Notes: a model not told the origin generated them from the sequence alone. A stretch of 64,000 bases of DNA from Arthrobacter sp. APC 3897 (GCF_030407495.1 NZ_JASDDG010000007.1:1-64000); one strand, 5' to 3'; shown: positions 17,039 through 25,726, counted from the first letter of the stretch. Program-made: numbers and translations.

Positions 17039-17583
17039 GCCGCCGCAAGGTACCGCCGGGTAATGAACTGCTGTACGGCCCGGTTGGCAAAATCCCCGGC
17101 GGCAATCAGCCGGTTGGCGGGACGGCTGTAGGCCGCCAGACGAAAAATCAGCCTGCCGTCCCCGTCCAGTTCCGCATAGAACCCCTCTTCACCCTGCTCC
17201 GGGTGTCCGCGAAGCGTTCCGTAGCCAAACCCGGCCCGCTGCCCCGGCACCGGGACGCCGCCGTCGTCCAGTGCGGGTTCCTCGGCCCACAGCACGCGGC
17301 ACGGAGCGTAGTAGCGCAGCGGTCCCACGCCGACTCCCGACGCCATCTCCACTCCCGGAGCAGCTCGCGGCGTGCCCGCGGCCACGCGAAGTCCGCTTCG
17401 GCGGTGCAGATCCCAGTTCAGAATCCCGTTGGCCAGCCGCAGGTATCCGGCCGCCGGGTCCGGAACTTCGAGACGTTCCCGGCGCAGCACCAGCCGGTAA
17501 CCCTCCGGCCAGCGGTGAGTCAGCGGCTGCGGATAAGGCCGGCGGGTGTATCCGCTTTCCGAATAGCTCAGCTGCCGCGTCAT
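17014..17583 (-). CDS. DUF1990 family protein
   Basis: A 189-residue protein of the DUF1990 family found mainly in actinobacteria. Typical parts are MTRQLSYSESGYTRR at the start, GVGPLRYYAPCRVLW, the FGYGTLRGHPEQGEEGFY strand and AYSRPANRLIAAG with a basic C-terminus. No catalytic role is established. The ATG at 17583 overlaps the stop of the MmcQ/YjbR gene as ATGA, so the pair is translationally coupled; GGAAAGG lies further upstream inside that gene. Confidence 0.85.
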   Translation of the reverse strand: MTRQLSYSESGYTRRPYPQPLTHRWPEGYRLVLRRERLEVPDPAAGYLRLANGILNWDLHRRSGLRVAAGTPRAAPGVEMASGVGVGPLRYYAPCRVLWAEEPALDDGGVPVPGQRAGFGYGTLRGHPEQGEEGFYAELDGDGRLIFRLAAYSRPANRLIAAGDFANRAVQQFITRRYLAAAYKLASGT

Positions 17584-17966
17584 CCGCCTGCCAAACCTTT
17601 CCACATCAATGCTTCACGGTCCCGCCGCGGCAGAGACGCCACCACCAGGTCATAGGAGTCCTCAACGAGGTCCCTGAACAGGTCTGCCGCCAGTACCCCG
17701 TCCAGCAGGACGGAATTCCAGTGTTTCTTGTTCATGTGCCATGCCCCGTTGATCTGGGGATGGGCGGCCCGCAGCTGCACCGCCAGTTCGGGTTCGCACT
17801 TGAGGCTGACGGTCAGCGGCGGCTCGCCCAGCCAGCACAGGGCGAACATTTTCGCCTTTCCCCCGGCGGCCTGGACCTTGAACACGGCTGCATCCGGTCC
17901 GAACGGAAAGTCCTCATACGTCCCCGGGAACTGCAGGCACACCCGCTTTACCTCTGCCGCGTCCAT
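17580..17966 (-). CDS. MmcQ/YjbR family protein
   Basis: A 128-residue protein of the YjbR fold (CyaY-like, DNA-binding in some members). The hallmarks are FPGTYEDFPFGPDAAVFKV, KMFALCWLGEPPLTVSLKC, HMNKKHWNSVLLDG and the final helix with LVEDSYDLVVASL. Upstream TAGGCT ends six bases before ATG 17966, so the transcript may be leaderless, though CGGAGA could also serve as a weak ribosome site. Function in vivo is unknown. Confidence 0.88.
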   Translation of the reverse strand: MDAAEVKRVCLQFPGTYEDFPFGPDAAVFKVQAAGGKAKMFALCWLGEPPLTVSLKCEPELAVQLRAAHPQINGAWHMNKKHWNSVLLDGVLAADLFRDLVEDSYDLVVASLPRRDREALMWKGLAGG

Positions 17967-18079
17967 TCTCCGAGCCTAGTCCGCCGCCCCGCGGACACGC
18001 CACAAGTGACAGGATGGAGGGCGGAGAACTCATCAACCCGGCACACACCCGCTGTGTGCCCGCCCGACGGAGGACAGCT

Positions 18080-18910
18080 TTGGCTCGAACAGGACATGGG
18101 GACCGGCTCGCTTCGGCAGCGGAGAAAGCGGCTGACTCAAAGGGCTTTGAACGGGCCGCCCGCGTTGGATACGTCGCCAGCGGGGTACTGCACCTGCTCA
18201 TTGGCGTGATTGCCCTGCAGATTGCCTCCGGCAGCGGCGGCGGCAGCGCGGATTCCTCCGGTGCGGTTGCTGCCCTGGCTGCCCAGCCAGGCGGGCTGGT
18301 CCTGCTGTGGATCTGTTTCCTGGGCTGCCTGGCGCTGGCACTGTTCCAGGCGTCCCGGGTCTGGCTGGACGGCCGCGGGCTGCAGGGGAAGGATGCCTGG
18401 AAGGCACGCGGTTCGGCGGCCGCCCAGGCTGTCACGTACGGTGCCATCGGCGTGTCCTTCGGCACGTTTGCCCTGGGCGGCGCCAAGGACAGCGGCGAGA
18501 GTACGGCCGGCTGGAGCGCCACGCTGATGGCACAGCCTGCCGGCGCCGTCCTGCTCGGGCTTGTGGGACTTGGCATCGTCGTCGTTGGCGGTTACTTCAT
18601 CTTCAAGGGCGCAACCGGCCGGTTCCGCAAGGACCTCAAGCCGGTTCCGGCGGGCGCCTGGGACCGTGCCGTCACCGTTACCGGAACGCTGGGCTTTGTC
18701 GCCAAGGGGGTGTCGCTGGCCATCCTGGGCATCCTGGTGATGACTGCCGCCTTCACAGCCGACCCGGAGAAATCCACCGGGCTCGACGGCGCACTCCACG
18801 CCCTGCGCGGGCAGCCCTTCGGCTGGCTGGCGCTGGGGGCCGTGGGGGCCGGGCTGATCTGTTACGGGCTGTACACCGGGATCCTGCGCGCCCGGTTCGC
18901 CAAGCTGTAG
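18080..18910 (+). CDS. DUF1206 membrane protein
   Basis: A 276-residue integral membrane protein with six predicted helices arranged as three two-helix repeats, the DUF1206 signature: ARVGYVASGVLHLLIGVIAL, then AVTYGAIGVSFGTFALGG and TVTGTLGFVAKGVSLAILG. The start TTG 18080 has GGAGG six bases upstream (18069-18073); ATG 18014 gives an extra segment without family match. It converges with the CoA-binding protein gene 24 bases away. Function unknown. Confidence 0.85.
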   Translation: MARTGHGDRLASAAEKAADSKGFERAARVGYVASGVLHLLIGVIALQIASGSGGGSADSSGAVAALAAQPGGLVLLWICFLGCLALALFQASRVWLDGRGLQGKDAWKARGSAAAQAVTYGAIGVSFGTFALGGAKDSGESTAGWSATLMAQPAGAVLLGLVGLGIVVVGGYFIFKGATGRFRKDLKPVPAGAWDRAVTVTGTLGFVAKGVSLAILGILVMTAAFTADPEKSTGLDGALHALRGQPFGWLALGAVGAGLICYGLYTGILRARFAKL

Positions 18911-18934
18911 GCTCCGGGCAACCGGCGGGACCGG

Positions 18935-19354
18935 TCAGAGGACGAAGCGGGGTGCCTCAATGACCGGGCAGGTATCCATGACAACGTCCAGCCCGGCGTC
19001 GGCAGCCCGCTGTGCAGCCGCCTCGTCGATCACGCCCAGCTGCAGCCAGACGGCCTTGGCACCCACCTCAATGGCCTGGTCCACGATGTCCCCGACGCGG
19101 GACGAATTCACGAAGCAGTCGACGACGTCGATCCGCCCGGGAACGTCGCTGAGCCGCCGGTAGCCCTTGTTTCCGTGGACGTCGTCTCCCTTGAGACTCA
19201 CCGGAATGATCTCCATGCCCAGGTGGTCCTGGACGTAGCGGGAAACGCCGACGGCGGTGCGGCGCGGATTGCTGGACAGGCCCACCACCGCCCAGCGGGC
19301 ACCCTTGTTGGTCAGGAGCGCTTCGACAACTGCGGGGTCATTGACGTGTGGCAT
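18935..19354 (-). CDS. CoA-binding (YccU-like) protein
   Basis: A 139-residue Rossmann-fold protein of the CoA-binding family. WAVVGLSSNPRRTAVGVSRY holds the nucleotide loop, followed by GYRRLSDVPGRIDVVDCFVN and AVWLQLGVIDEAAAQRAADAGL. ATG 19354 has AAGGACGGCAG upstream. Members bind CoA in crystals, but their role is unclear. A second paralogue lies at 29481-29984 behind metY. The larger minus-strand frame to 19846 is not used, as it overlaps the hydrolase gene. Confidence 0.88.
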   Translation of the reverse strand: MPHVNDPAVVEALLTNKGARWAVVGLSSNPRRTAVGVSRYVQDHLGMEIIPVSLKGDDVHGNKGYRRLSDVPGRIDVVDCFVNSSRVGDIVDQAIEVGAKAVWLQLGVIDEAAAQRAADAGLDVVMDTCPVIEAPRFVL

Positions 19355-19409
19355 CTGCCGTCCTTCAGTGGGGGTCTGGATCGGGCACCAGCTTACGCCC
19401 CTGCGTTCC

Positions 19410-20027
19410 TCAGCTGAGGAAGGATTCAATGGCCTCGGCCAGGGCGGCCTCCGGAACACTGGCCGTGTTGCCTTCCAGCAGCTGGAACTCCCCCTCTTCC
19501 AGGGCATCGGCGGCACGGCGGGCCAGATCCTGCGTGTCCTCGCCGCTGGAGCTGCCCGCCAGCACCAGCACGGGCACCTGCACGCCGCCGAGTCCCTCCA
19601 GTTCCGTCTGCAGCACCAGCATCTCGTCTTCGCCCTCGTCCAGGGCCAGAGCTGGTTCCAGCGCAACCACCCGCGTGATGACAGCGGATTCCTCGGCAGC
19701 GCGCAGCGCCAGGAAGGCGCCCGACGCGAAGCCGTAGAGGTCAGCCCGTCCGCCGGCCACCTGCACCACCGCCAGCAGGTCATCAACGTCGGACTCCGCC
19801 GTGTACTCTTCCCCCACGTCGCTCTCGCCCAGCCCCCGGCGGTCATATGTGTAGACGGTGTGGTTTCCGGAGAGCAGCTGCGCCAGCGCCCGGGTACTGG
19901 AACTGTTGCGGTCAGCTGTCAGCGGATCAACGATCACCAGGGGCGGGCCGTCTCCCTGCCGGGACCAGGCGATGCGGGTGCCGTCGGCGGAAAGGGCCTT
20001 GCCGCTGGCGCTGGGTGAGGGTTCCAT
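19410..20027 (-). CDS. Alpha/beta hydrolase with altered nucleophile elbow
   Basis: A 205-residue alpha/beta hydrolase fold protein. TYDRRGLGESD is the conserved strand-4 turn, and the nucleophile elbow is LYGFASGAFLAL, confirmed by translating 19711-19740. The pattern G-x-S-x-G becomes G-F-A-S-G: the nucleophile position holds Ala and Ser follows it. The expected acid lies in VLVLAG and the C-terminal His is not obvious. The protein may be a non-enzymatic homologue or use the shifted Ser. AGGAGC precedes ATG 20027. The neighbour downstream is the CoA-binding gene. Confidence 0.82.
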   Translation of the reverse strand: MEPSPSASGKALSADGTRIAWSRQGDGPPLVIVDPLTADRNSSSTRALAQLLSGNHTVYTYDRRGLGESDVGEEYTAESDVDDLLAVVQVAGGRADLYGFASGAFLALRAAEESAVITRVVALEPALALDEGEDEMLVLQTELEGLGGVQVPVLVLAGSSSGEDTQDLARRAADALEEGEFQLLEGNTASVPEAALAEAIESFLS

Positions 20028-20098
20028 GGCGGGCTCCTGCTCGCTGAAAGGGGTTCCTGCGCGGACCCTTCAAACGTAAGGAGGCGGGCTGTTCCCGG

Positions 20099-21523
20099 TC
20101 AATGGCTCCGCCCGGAACCTGCCGGCTGCAGGCGGAAGGATGCACCGCGGTGGCTTTCCGGCAGCTTGTCCCCCGCTCCGAAGAGTTTGTTCCGCAGCGT
20201 CCCGGGAGTGTACTCCGTGGGATATGCCCCGCGCTTCTGCAGCTCCGGCACCACAAATTCCACCACGTCCTCGAACGTACCCGGGGTCACGGCGTAGGCC
20301 AGGTTGAAGCCGTCCACATCGGTCTCCTCCACCCACCTGATCAGCTCTTCGGCGACGTCGGAACCCGAGCCCACCAGCCGGGGACCCAGCCCGCCGATCC
20401 CCGCGGATTCGGCGATGTCGCGCACCGTCCAGGGTTCGCCGTCGTCCTTTGCTTTCTGGAAGTTGGCGGCCGCTGACTGGATGGCGTTGGATTTCACCGA
20501 ACCCAGCGGCTCATCCAGGTTGTAGGAGGACAGATCAACGCCCATCCAGCCGGACATCAGGGCAAGGGCACCCTCGTCGCTGATGTAGCTCTGATAGTCC
20601 AGATGCTTGGCATCGGCTTCCTCGGTTGTGGCAGCGGTAATGATGGTCAGCAGGGTGTAGATCCGGATGGAGTGCCGGTCCCGGCCGGCGGCCTCGGCGG
20701 CATCGCGGATTTTCGTGACGGTGGATTTGAGCTTCTCCACCGTGGACGCGCCGACAAATACCGCCTCGGCGTTCCCGGCAGCGAATTCAATGCCCCTCGG
20801 TGAAGCACCGGCCTGGAAGATCACCGGTGTCCGCTGCGGCGAAGGTTCGGAAATGTGGATGCCGGGGACCTTGAAGTACTTACCTTCGTGGTTGATGTCA
20901 TGGACCTTGGCCGGATCCGTGAACACGCCGGTTTCCCGGTCCCGGACCACGGCGTCATCCTCCCAGGAACCTTCGAGGAGCTTGTAGACCACCTCAAGGT
21001 ACTCATCGGCGTGGTTGTAGCGCTCGTCGTGTTCCAGCTGGTCCTCGGCGCCCATGTTCCGCGCGGCGGAAGGCAGGTAACCGGTCACCACATTCCAGCC
21101 GACCCTGCCGTTGGTGAGGTGGTCAAGCGTCGAAAGCCTGCGGGCGAACGGGTACGGATGCTCATACGCGGTGCCGGCCGTGACACCGAAGCCGAGGTGT
21201 TCGGTGACCAGGGCCATGGCGGAGACCAGCAGCAGCGGGTCATTGACCGGAACCTGGGTGCCCTGGCGCAGGGTCGCTTCGTTGGAGGCCCCGTAGACGT
21301 CGTAGGTGCCCAGGACATCGGCGATAAAAATGCCGTCGAACAGGCCTCGTTCGCAGGTTTTCGCCAGATGGGTCCAGTAGGAGAGCTTGGTGTAGTCGGC
21401 GGAGCGGTCTGCGGGGTGGCGCCAGAGCCCGGGCGACTGGTGGCCCACGCAGTTCATGTCAAAGGCGTTGAACCGGATCTGCCGGCGCGTGTTCCGGGCT
21501 GTTGAAGAAGATGAATCGGACAC
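20099..21523 (-). CDS. LLM-class flavin-dependent monooxygenase (NtaA/SnaA/DszA type)
   Basis: A 474-residue FMNH2-dependent monooxygenase of the luciferase-like fold, the group that includes nitrilotriacetate monooxygenase and the sulfone monooxygenase DszA. Segments seen are LFDGIFIADVLGTYDVYG, FGVTAGTAYEHPYPFARR, GRVGWNVVTGY, the EYLEVVYKLLEGSWEDDAV insertion and VIFQAGASPRGIEFA. The start GTG 21523 has GAAGGG seven bases upstream; the frame runs on to 21697 without support. Substrate unknown, but it sits beside the SAM-riboswitch sulfur block, so organosulfur scavenging is a reasonable guess. A flavin reductase partner is not encoded nearby. Confidence 0.9.
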   Translation of the reverse strand: MSDSSSSTARNTRRQIRFNAFDMNCVGHQSPGLWRHPADRSADYTKLSYWTHLAKTCERGLFDGIFIADVLGTYDVYGASNEATLRQGTQVPVNDPLLLVSAMALVTEHLGFGVTAGTAYEHPYPFARRLSTLDHLTNGRVGWNVVTGYLPSAARNMGAEDQLEHDERYNHADEYLEVVYKLLEGSWEDDAVVRDRETGVFTDPAKVHDINHEGKYFKVPGIHISEPSPQRTPVIFQAGASPRGIEFAAGNAEAVFVGASTVEKLKSTVTKIRDAAEAAGRDRHSIRIYTLLTIITAATTEEADAKHLDYQSYISDEGALALMSGWMGVDLSSYNLDEPLGSVKSNAIQSAAANFQKAKDDGEPWTVRDIAESAGIGGLGPRLVGSGSDVAEELIRWVEETDVDGFNLAYAVTPGTFEDVVEFVVPELQKRGAYPTEYTPGTLRNKLFGAGDKLPESHRGASFRLQPAGSGRSH

Positions 21524-21840
21524 GGGAACCCTTCGGGAACGGGACGCACCCGCCAGGGAGCGCCGTACTTGCCGTTCGCGGACGCGACACGGCCGGATCC
21601 TCATCTGGGGCACCCCGCTACGGAAAGAGGGTTGCCGCCCAACCAGCCAGAGCTTCGCGTTGGGACTCATGATCCTTCGGAACCAGTATTTGCACACCCG
21701 GACGGGCAGGGGAAATACATGACCCTGTGTGAACCGCGGCCGTTAACTTTCGGTCATGAACCGGCCCGGCTGTCTGCCGCACTTATCCACAACCGTCGCT
21801 TTCTCTTACCCAAACCCGCAGACAGCGCTACGGTCACACC
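21524..21840. other. 317-base intergenic region, divergent promoters
   Basis: This gap separates the monooxygenase (leftward) from a membrane protein (rightward). The only sites I can point to are TACGGT at 21829-21834, six bases before ATG 21841, and an AT-richer patch around 21660-21760. No RNA gene or credible small frame was found. Confidence 0.4.
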
Positions 21841-22665
21841 ATGAAGAATCATCTCGGCTGGATAATGCCGCTGGCAGGAATAGCGGCGGTTTGGCACTTT
21901 GGCCCCCTTGTCCTGAATGCCGTGGCCGTTTCCTCCCTGGGTGTCATTCCCAAGGGGCTGTTAGTGCTGGTGCTCTTCGCCGGATGCATATTCCTGGGTA
22001 TTTATCTGCTGATAAAGGTCATCAGCAATTGGTACCGAACATTCCGTGCCCACCGCCGCTCCGGAGGTCATCTCAACAAAGCTGAGAGGGCCCAGGCAGA
22101 TTTACAGCGGACGCATGAGGATGCATGGTCGGCGGCACGGGCGCTGACGGCCGGGCTCCGCCGGGGGCAGTCCCCGCCGGCTCAGGAGGTGTGGGGAGTT
22201 GTACCGGAACCGGGGGAATCGGTTCACCTTTTCATCAACGCCGACTATGCGCGTTTTTACGGTCTTAACGGAACGTACGTCCACACGTCCGGCTTTTTCT
22301 GGGGCCGGCCTTCCTTTGTCCTCGCAGGTGCTGGGCTGACCGCCCTCGCCAACCGTTCCCGGCGGCGCGCAGCCCAGGCCGCATCGCTTCAACAATGGCG
22401 GGAAAAGCAACGCACGCAAATGTTCCTGACCAACCGCAAAATTATCGCCCAGGTGAACGGGCAATGGCTCAGCTTTCCCTATTCGCAGATTTCCGCCTGC
22501 TACCCGGAACCTGAAAACTGCAGTCTGGTCCTGGAATTCTATTCTTGTGAGCCCCTCCTGATCGGCGGCCCCGAAGCACCCCTGGCCGTCGCGTATCTGG
22601 TCTGGGCCCTGTACGGCGAGCACGGGCTGGCCGCACACCCAGCCCTGCAGAGCCTGCGCTCCTGA
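21841..22665 (+). CDS. Membrane-anchored hypothetical protein
   Basis: A 274-residue protein with two N-terminal membrane helices (about residues 7-30 and 38-60), then a basic helical stretch and a soluble C-terminal region. That region contains FLTNRKIIAQVNGQWLSFPY and SQISACYPEPENCSLVLEFY, resembling PH-like or bacterial PH-type modules that read whether a surface is in use, but the match is weak. There is no ribosome site; TACGGT with a six-base gap suggests a leaderless start. It lies between the monooxygenase and the SAM element. Function unknown. Confidence 0.65.
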   Translation: MKNHLGWIMPLAGIAAVWHFGPLVLNAVAVSSLGVIPKGLLVLVLFAGCIFLGIYLLIKVISNWYRTFRAHRRSGGHLNKAERAQADLQRTHEDAWSAARALTAGLRRGQSPPAQEVWGVVPEPGESVHLFINADYARFYGLNGTYVHTSGFFWGRPSFVLAGAGLTALANRSRRRAAQAASLQQWREKQRTQMFLTNRKIIAQVNGQWLSFPYSQISACYPEPENCSLVLEFYSCEPLLIGGPEAPLAVAYLVWALYGEHGLAAHPALQSLRS

Positions 22666-22694
22666 CCGGCACGTCGAAATATTACGGCGGGGAC

Positions 22695-22723
22695 TTGCCG
22701 GTTTCCGCAATCACGCGTTTAGT
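22695..22723 (+). promoter_or_regulatory. Promoter of the SAM-controlled operon
   Basis: TTGCCG (22695-22700) and TTTAGT (22718-22723) with a 17-base gap, placing the transcription start near 22730, right at the first riboswitch helix. Confidence 0.5.
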
Positions 22724-22728
22724 AGCAG

Positions 22729-22892
22729 GTGACCATCCCGAGCGGCTGAGAGACCTGGATCAGTGAAGCCGCAGCAACCCTGGTTGCCGTACCTCCTCCT
22801 TGAGGAACGGCAATAGCGAGGACAACACCGCAGGAGGCCTTTGTGGCCCAAGGTGTTATCCGTAGGGTGCTACTGCCAGGACCGATGGAGAG
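22729..22892 (+). promoter_or_regulatory. S-adenosylmethionine riboswitch (SAM-I/IV clan)
   Basis: P1 pairs CCATC (22733-22737) with GATGG (22884-22888). P2 pairs GCGGCT (22742-22747) with AGCCGC (22767-22772), with the GAGA and GTGA kink-turn sides between. The conserved joining sequence AGCAACC follows at 22772-22778. Next is a hairpin with arms TTGCCGT (22783-22789) and ACGGCAA (22807-22813), and then GGGTGCTACTGCC, equivalent to the conserved GGUGCUAnnnCC. The 3' strand of P1 carries the GGAG ribosome site of the next gene (22887-22890), so SAM binding should block translation. The sulfur genes behind it support the ligand. It departs from the strict SAM-I consensus, so a SAM-I/IV variant is possible. 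Confidence 0.75.
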
Positions 22893-22897
22893 TTAAC

Positions 22898-23734
22898 ATG
22901 ACCGCTCTGGCTTCACAGTCCCCTGCCGCCGCGCCGCCCGCTGCACCGAACCCTGCCGCGCCGGCCGGCTCCGCCCTTCCCGTCACGTTTTCCGCGCTGG
23001 GCCGCAGCTTCGGCTCCGGCGGAGAAACACACCAGGTGCTGCGGGACATCACCTTTGACGTACATGCCGGGGAAGTCCTGGCGATCCTGGGCTCCAGCGG
23101 CTGCGGAAAGTCCACCCTCCTGCGCGCCGCAGCCGGCTTGGACGCCCCGACCGCCGGGGAGGTCCTGATCAACGGGACACCCGTCCGCGGCATTGATGAC
23201 CGCTGCGCCGTAGCGTTCCAGGAACCGCGGCTGCTGCCCTGGCAAACACTGCAGGCCAACATCGCCATGGGGTTGCCCAAGGGCATCAGCGCCAGGAACG
23301 GCAAAGCCAAGGTGGCCGAGCTGCTGGAGCTGGTGGAGCTGACAGCCTTTGCCAAACACCGTCCCCGGGCGGTTTCCGGCGGCATGGCGCAGCGGGCTTC
23401 CCTGGCGCGGGCGCTGGCCCGCACACCCGGTGTGCTCCTGCTGGATGAGCCCTTCGGCGCGCTGGATGCGCTGACCCGGCTGAAGATGCAGGACCTGCTG
23501 CTTTCGGTTCACCGGGCAACCCCCACCACGGTGCTGCTGGTCACCCACGACGTGGACGAAGCCCTGCAGCTGGCAGACCGCATTATCATCCTGGGGAAAG
23601 AGCCCGGAAAGCACGGAGCCACCATCACGGACGCCGTTACCGTCCCCGGCACCCGGCCGCGCGACCGCTCTTCGGCTGAGCTGGCCCGAATGCGCGGCGA
23701 GCTCCTGGCCCGCCTCGGCGTCGACCGCCACTAA
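22898..23734 (+). CDS. NitT/TauT-type ABC transporter ATP-binding protein
   Basis: A 278-residue ATPase related to SsuB/TauB, which power uptake of sulfonates and similar small acids. Walker A GSSGCGKST, Q-loop VAFQEPRLLPWQ, signature VSGGMAQRASLARAL, Walker B VLLLDEPFGALDALTR and switch VTHDVDEALQLADR are intact. About 35 Pro/Ala-rich residues precede the domain. ATG 22898 uses the GGAG that lies in the riboswitch P1 helix. Being first in the operon and under SAM control points to import of a methionine precursor or sulfur source. Confidence 0.93.
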   Translation: MTALASQSPAAAPPAAPNPAAPAGSALPVTFSALGRSFGSGGETHQVLRDITFDVHAGEVLAILGSSGCGKSTLLRAAAGLDAPTAGEVLINGTPVRGIDDRCAVAFQEPRLLPWQTLQANIAMGLPKGISARNGKAKVAELLELVELTAFAKHRPRAVSGGMAQRASLARALARTPGVLLLDEPFGALDALTRLKMQDLLLSVHRATPTTVLLVTHDVDEALQLADRIIILGKEPGKHGATITDAVTVPGTRPRDRSSAELARMRGELLARLGVDRH

Positions 23735-23840
23735 GACTCCCCCTCGGCGGCACTTTTCCCGGACCGCTTCGCCGGCTGTTCTGTGCCCTTTTGCGCACGA
23801 ACCGCGGCTTTTACAGACACCCTCATCAGAAAGATTTCCC

Positions 23841-24902
23841 ATGAACAGCCGTTCCCTCAACTCCCGTCCCGCCTCCCGCGCCGCGCTGAAGGCCCTGGCC
23901 GCAGCCGCTGCCGCAGCTTCCCTGCTGCTGACCGGCTGCGTGGCCGGTGAGGATTCCGATGCCGCCGCCAACGGCGGAACGGCCGACGGCGGAACCCTCA
24001 CCCTGGACTTCGCCACCTACAACCCCCTCAGCCTGATCATCAAAGACCAGGGGTGGCTGGAATCCACCCTCGCCGAGGAGGGCGTCACGGTGGAGTGGGT
24101 GCAGTCGGCCGGTTCCAACAAGGCCAATGAAAACCTGCGCTCCGGGGCGATCGATGTCGGCTCCACGGCCGGGTCCGCAGCCCTGCTCCACCGCGCCAAC
24201 GGATCCCCGATCAGGGCCATTGATGTTTTCTCGCAGCCGGAGTGGTCCGCCCTGGTGGTGGGCGCCGAGTCCGGCATCAGCTCGGTGGCGGACCTCAAGG
24301 GCAAGTCCGTGGCGGCCACCAAGGGCACCGACCCTTACTTCTTCCTGGTCCAGGCCCTGGACGAGGCAGGGCTGAGCCTGGATGACGTCACGGTGGAACA
24401 GCTGCAGCACGCGGACGGCCGCAGCGCCCTGGAAAACGGATCTGTGGATGCCTGGGCAGGGCTGGACCCCATCATGGCCGGTGCCGAACAAAACGGTGCC
24501 CGGCTCATCCACCGCAACCTGGATTTCAACACCTACGGCATCCTCGCCGCCAACGAATCCTTCCTGGAAGAGGATCCGGAACTGGCACAGGCGGTAGTCA
24601 ACGCGTATGAAAAGGCCCGCGCCTGGGCGGCGGAGAACCCGGAGGAAACCGCGCAGATCCTGGCCGACGTGGCCGGCCTTGACCTGGCGGTGGCGCAGAC
24701 CGTGGTGCTGGAACGCAGCAACCTTGACGTTGATCCGGCTCCCGGCGAGGCCCAGCGCAGCGTGCTCGAAAAGATTGGCCCCACGCTGGTGGAGACCGGG
24801 GACGTTGCCGGCCAGGCCGCCGTGGATGCGGCACTGGAGGGGTTGTTCGATGACTCCTTCGTGAAGTCAGCTGATCCCGAGTCCGTTTCGGAGACAAAGT
24901 GA
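23841..24902 (+). CDS. NitT/TauT-type ABC transporter substrate-binding lipoprotein
   Basis: A 353-residue periplasmic-type binding protein anchored as a lipoprotein. The signal peptide ends in the lipobox LLTGC at about residue 32. The mature part has LDFATYNPLSLIIKDQGWLE, the GAIDVGSTAGSAALL turn, VAATKGTDPYFFL and LENGSVDAWAGLDP, which match SsuA/TauA-type binders. The spacing from the ATPase is 106 bases, and the ribosome site is weak (AGAAAG). Its stop overlaps the permease GTG start. The ligand may be an alkanesulfonate or another small organosulfur acid. Confidence 0.92.
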   Translation: MNSRSLNSRPASRAALKALAAAAAAASLLLTGCVAGEDSDAAANGGTADGGTLTLDFATYNPLSLIIKDQGWLESTLAEEGVTVEWVQSAGSNKANENLRSGAIDVGSTAGSAALLHRANGSPIRAIDVFSQPEWSALVVGAESGISSVADLKGKSVAATKGTDPYFFLVQALDEAGLSLDDVTVEQLQHADGRSALENGSVDAWAGLDPIMAGAEQNGARLIHRNLDFNTYGILAANESFLEEDPELAQAVVNAYEKARAWAAENPEETAQILADVAGLDLAVAQTVVLERSNLDVDPAPGEAQRSVLEKIGPTLVETGDVAGQAAVDAALEGLFDDSFVKSADPESVSETK

Positions 24903-25726
24903 GCACCGTCCTGAAGACGTCTGCGTCCGCGGGCACCGGCACCGGAAACACGGCGGCGGCCGGCACCATCCTGGCCAGCCGCTGGACCCGTGCCGGCCTG
25001 GGCCTGGTGGTGCCCGTCCTGGTACTGGCCGCCTGGCAGATCACCACGGCAGCCGGCATCTTTTCCCCGGTCCAGCTCCCGTCGCCGTCGGCCGTCTACA
25101 CCGCCGCGGCTGACCTGCTCAGCCGCGGCCAGCTGGGGAACCACGTGGCCATCTCCACCCAGCGGGTCCTCATCGGCTTCGCGGTCGGCGGGGTGCTGGG
25201 CCTGGCGCTGGGTGCCCTGCTGGGGCTGTCCCGGCTGGCCGACATCCTGCTCGGTCCGATGATCGGCGCACTGCGGGCCGTACCGTCGCTGGCCTGGGTT
25301 CCCCTGCTCATCCTGTGGCTGAAGATCGGTGAGGACTCCAAAATCACGCTGATCGCAATCGGCGCCTTCTTCCCGGTGTTCACCACCGTGTCACTGGCCC
25401 TGCGCCACGTGGACCGGAACCTGGTGGAAGCCGCCCGCGCCTTCGGACTCAACGGTCTGAAGCTCCTGACCACGGTGCAGCTGCCCGCCGTCGTACCGGC
25501 GGTGTTCTCCGGGCTGCGCCTGGCACTGGCTCAGTCCTGGCTGTTCCTCGTGGCTGCGGAGCTCATCGCCTCCTCCATGGGGCTCGGCTTCCTGCTGACC
25601 GATTCGCAAAACAACGGGCGCACCGACAGGCTGCTGCTGGCCATCATCCTGCTGGCAGTTATCGGCAAGGCAACCGATGCCCTGCTGGGACTGGCAGAAA
25701 AGAAGGCGGTGGCCAAATGGGCCTGA
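24899..25726 (+). CDS. NitT/TauT-type ABC transporter permease
   Basis: A 275-residue inner-membrane permease with about six helices, of the SsuC/TauC type. The EAA loop is NLVEAARAFGLNGLKLLTTV, preceded by IGAFFPVFTTVSLALRHVD. GTG 24899 overlaps the stop of the binding protein, and its own stop overlaps the next gene start by ten bases, so the transporter and the acyl-CoA synthetase are one translational unit. The N-terminal 25 residues are Thr/Ala/Gly-rich and probably cytoplasmic. Confidence 0.93.
   Translation: MSTVLKTSASAGTGTGNTAAAGTILASRWTRAGLGLVVPVLVLAAWQITTAAGIFSPVQLPSPSAVYTAAADLLSRGQLGNHVAISTQRVLIGFAVGGVLGLALGALLGLSRLADILLGPMIGALRAVPSLAWVPLLILWLKIGEDSKITLIAIGAFFPVFTTVSLALRHVDRNLVEAARAFGLNGLKLLTTVQLPAVVPAVFSGLRLALAQSWLFLVAAELIASSMGLGFLLTDSQNNGRTDRLLLAIILLAVIGKATDALLGLAEKKAVAKWA

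Noticed and set aside
22729-22892. TPP riboswitch, because GGCTGAGAGACC resembles the THI box
   Set aside because: The second conserved TPP part (CTGATCTGGGTAATGCC-like segment and GCGnAGGGA) is missing, while the SAM core GAAGCC...GCAACC and GGTGCTA are present and the genes concern sulfur.
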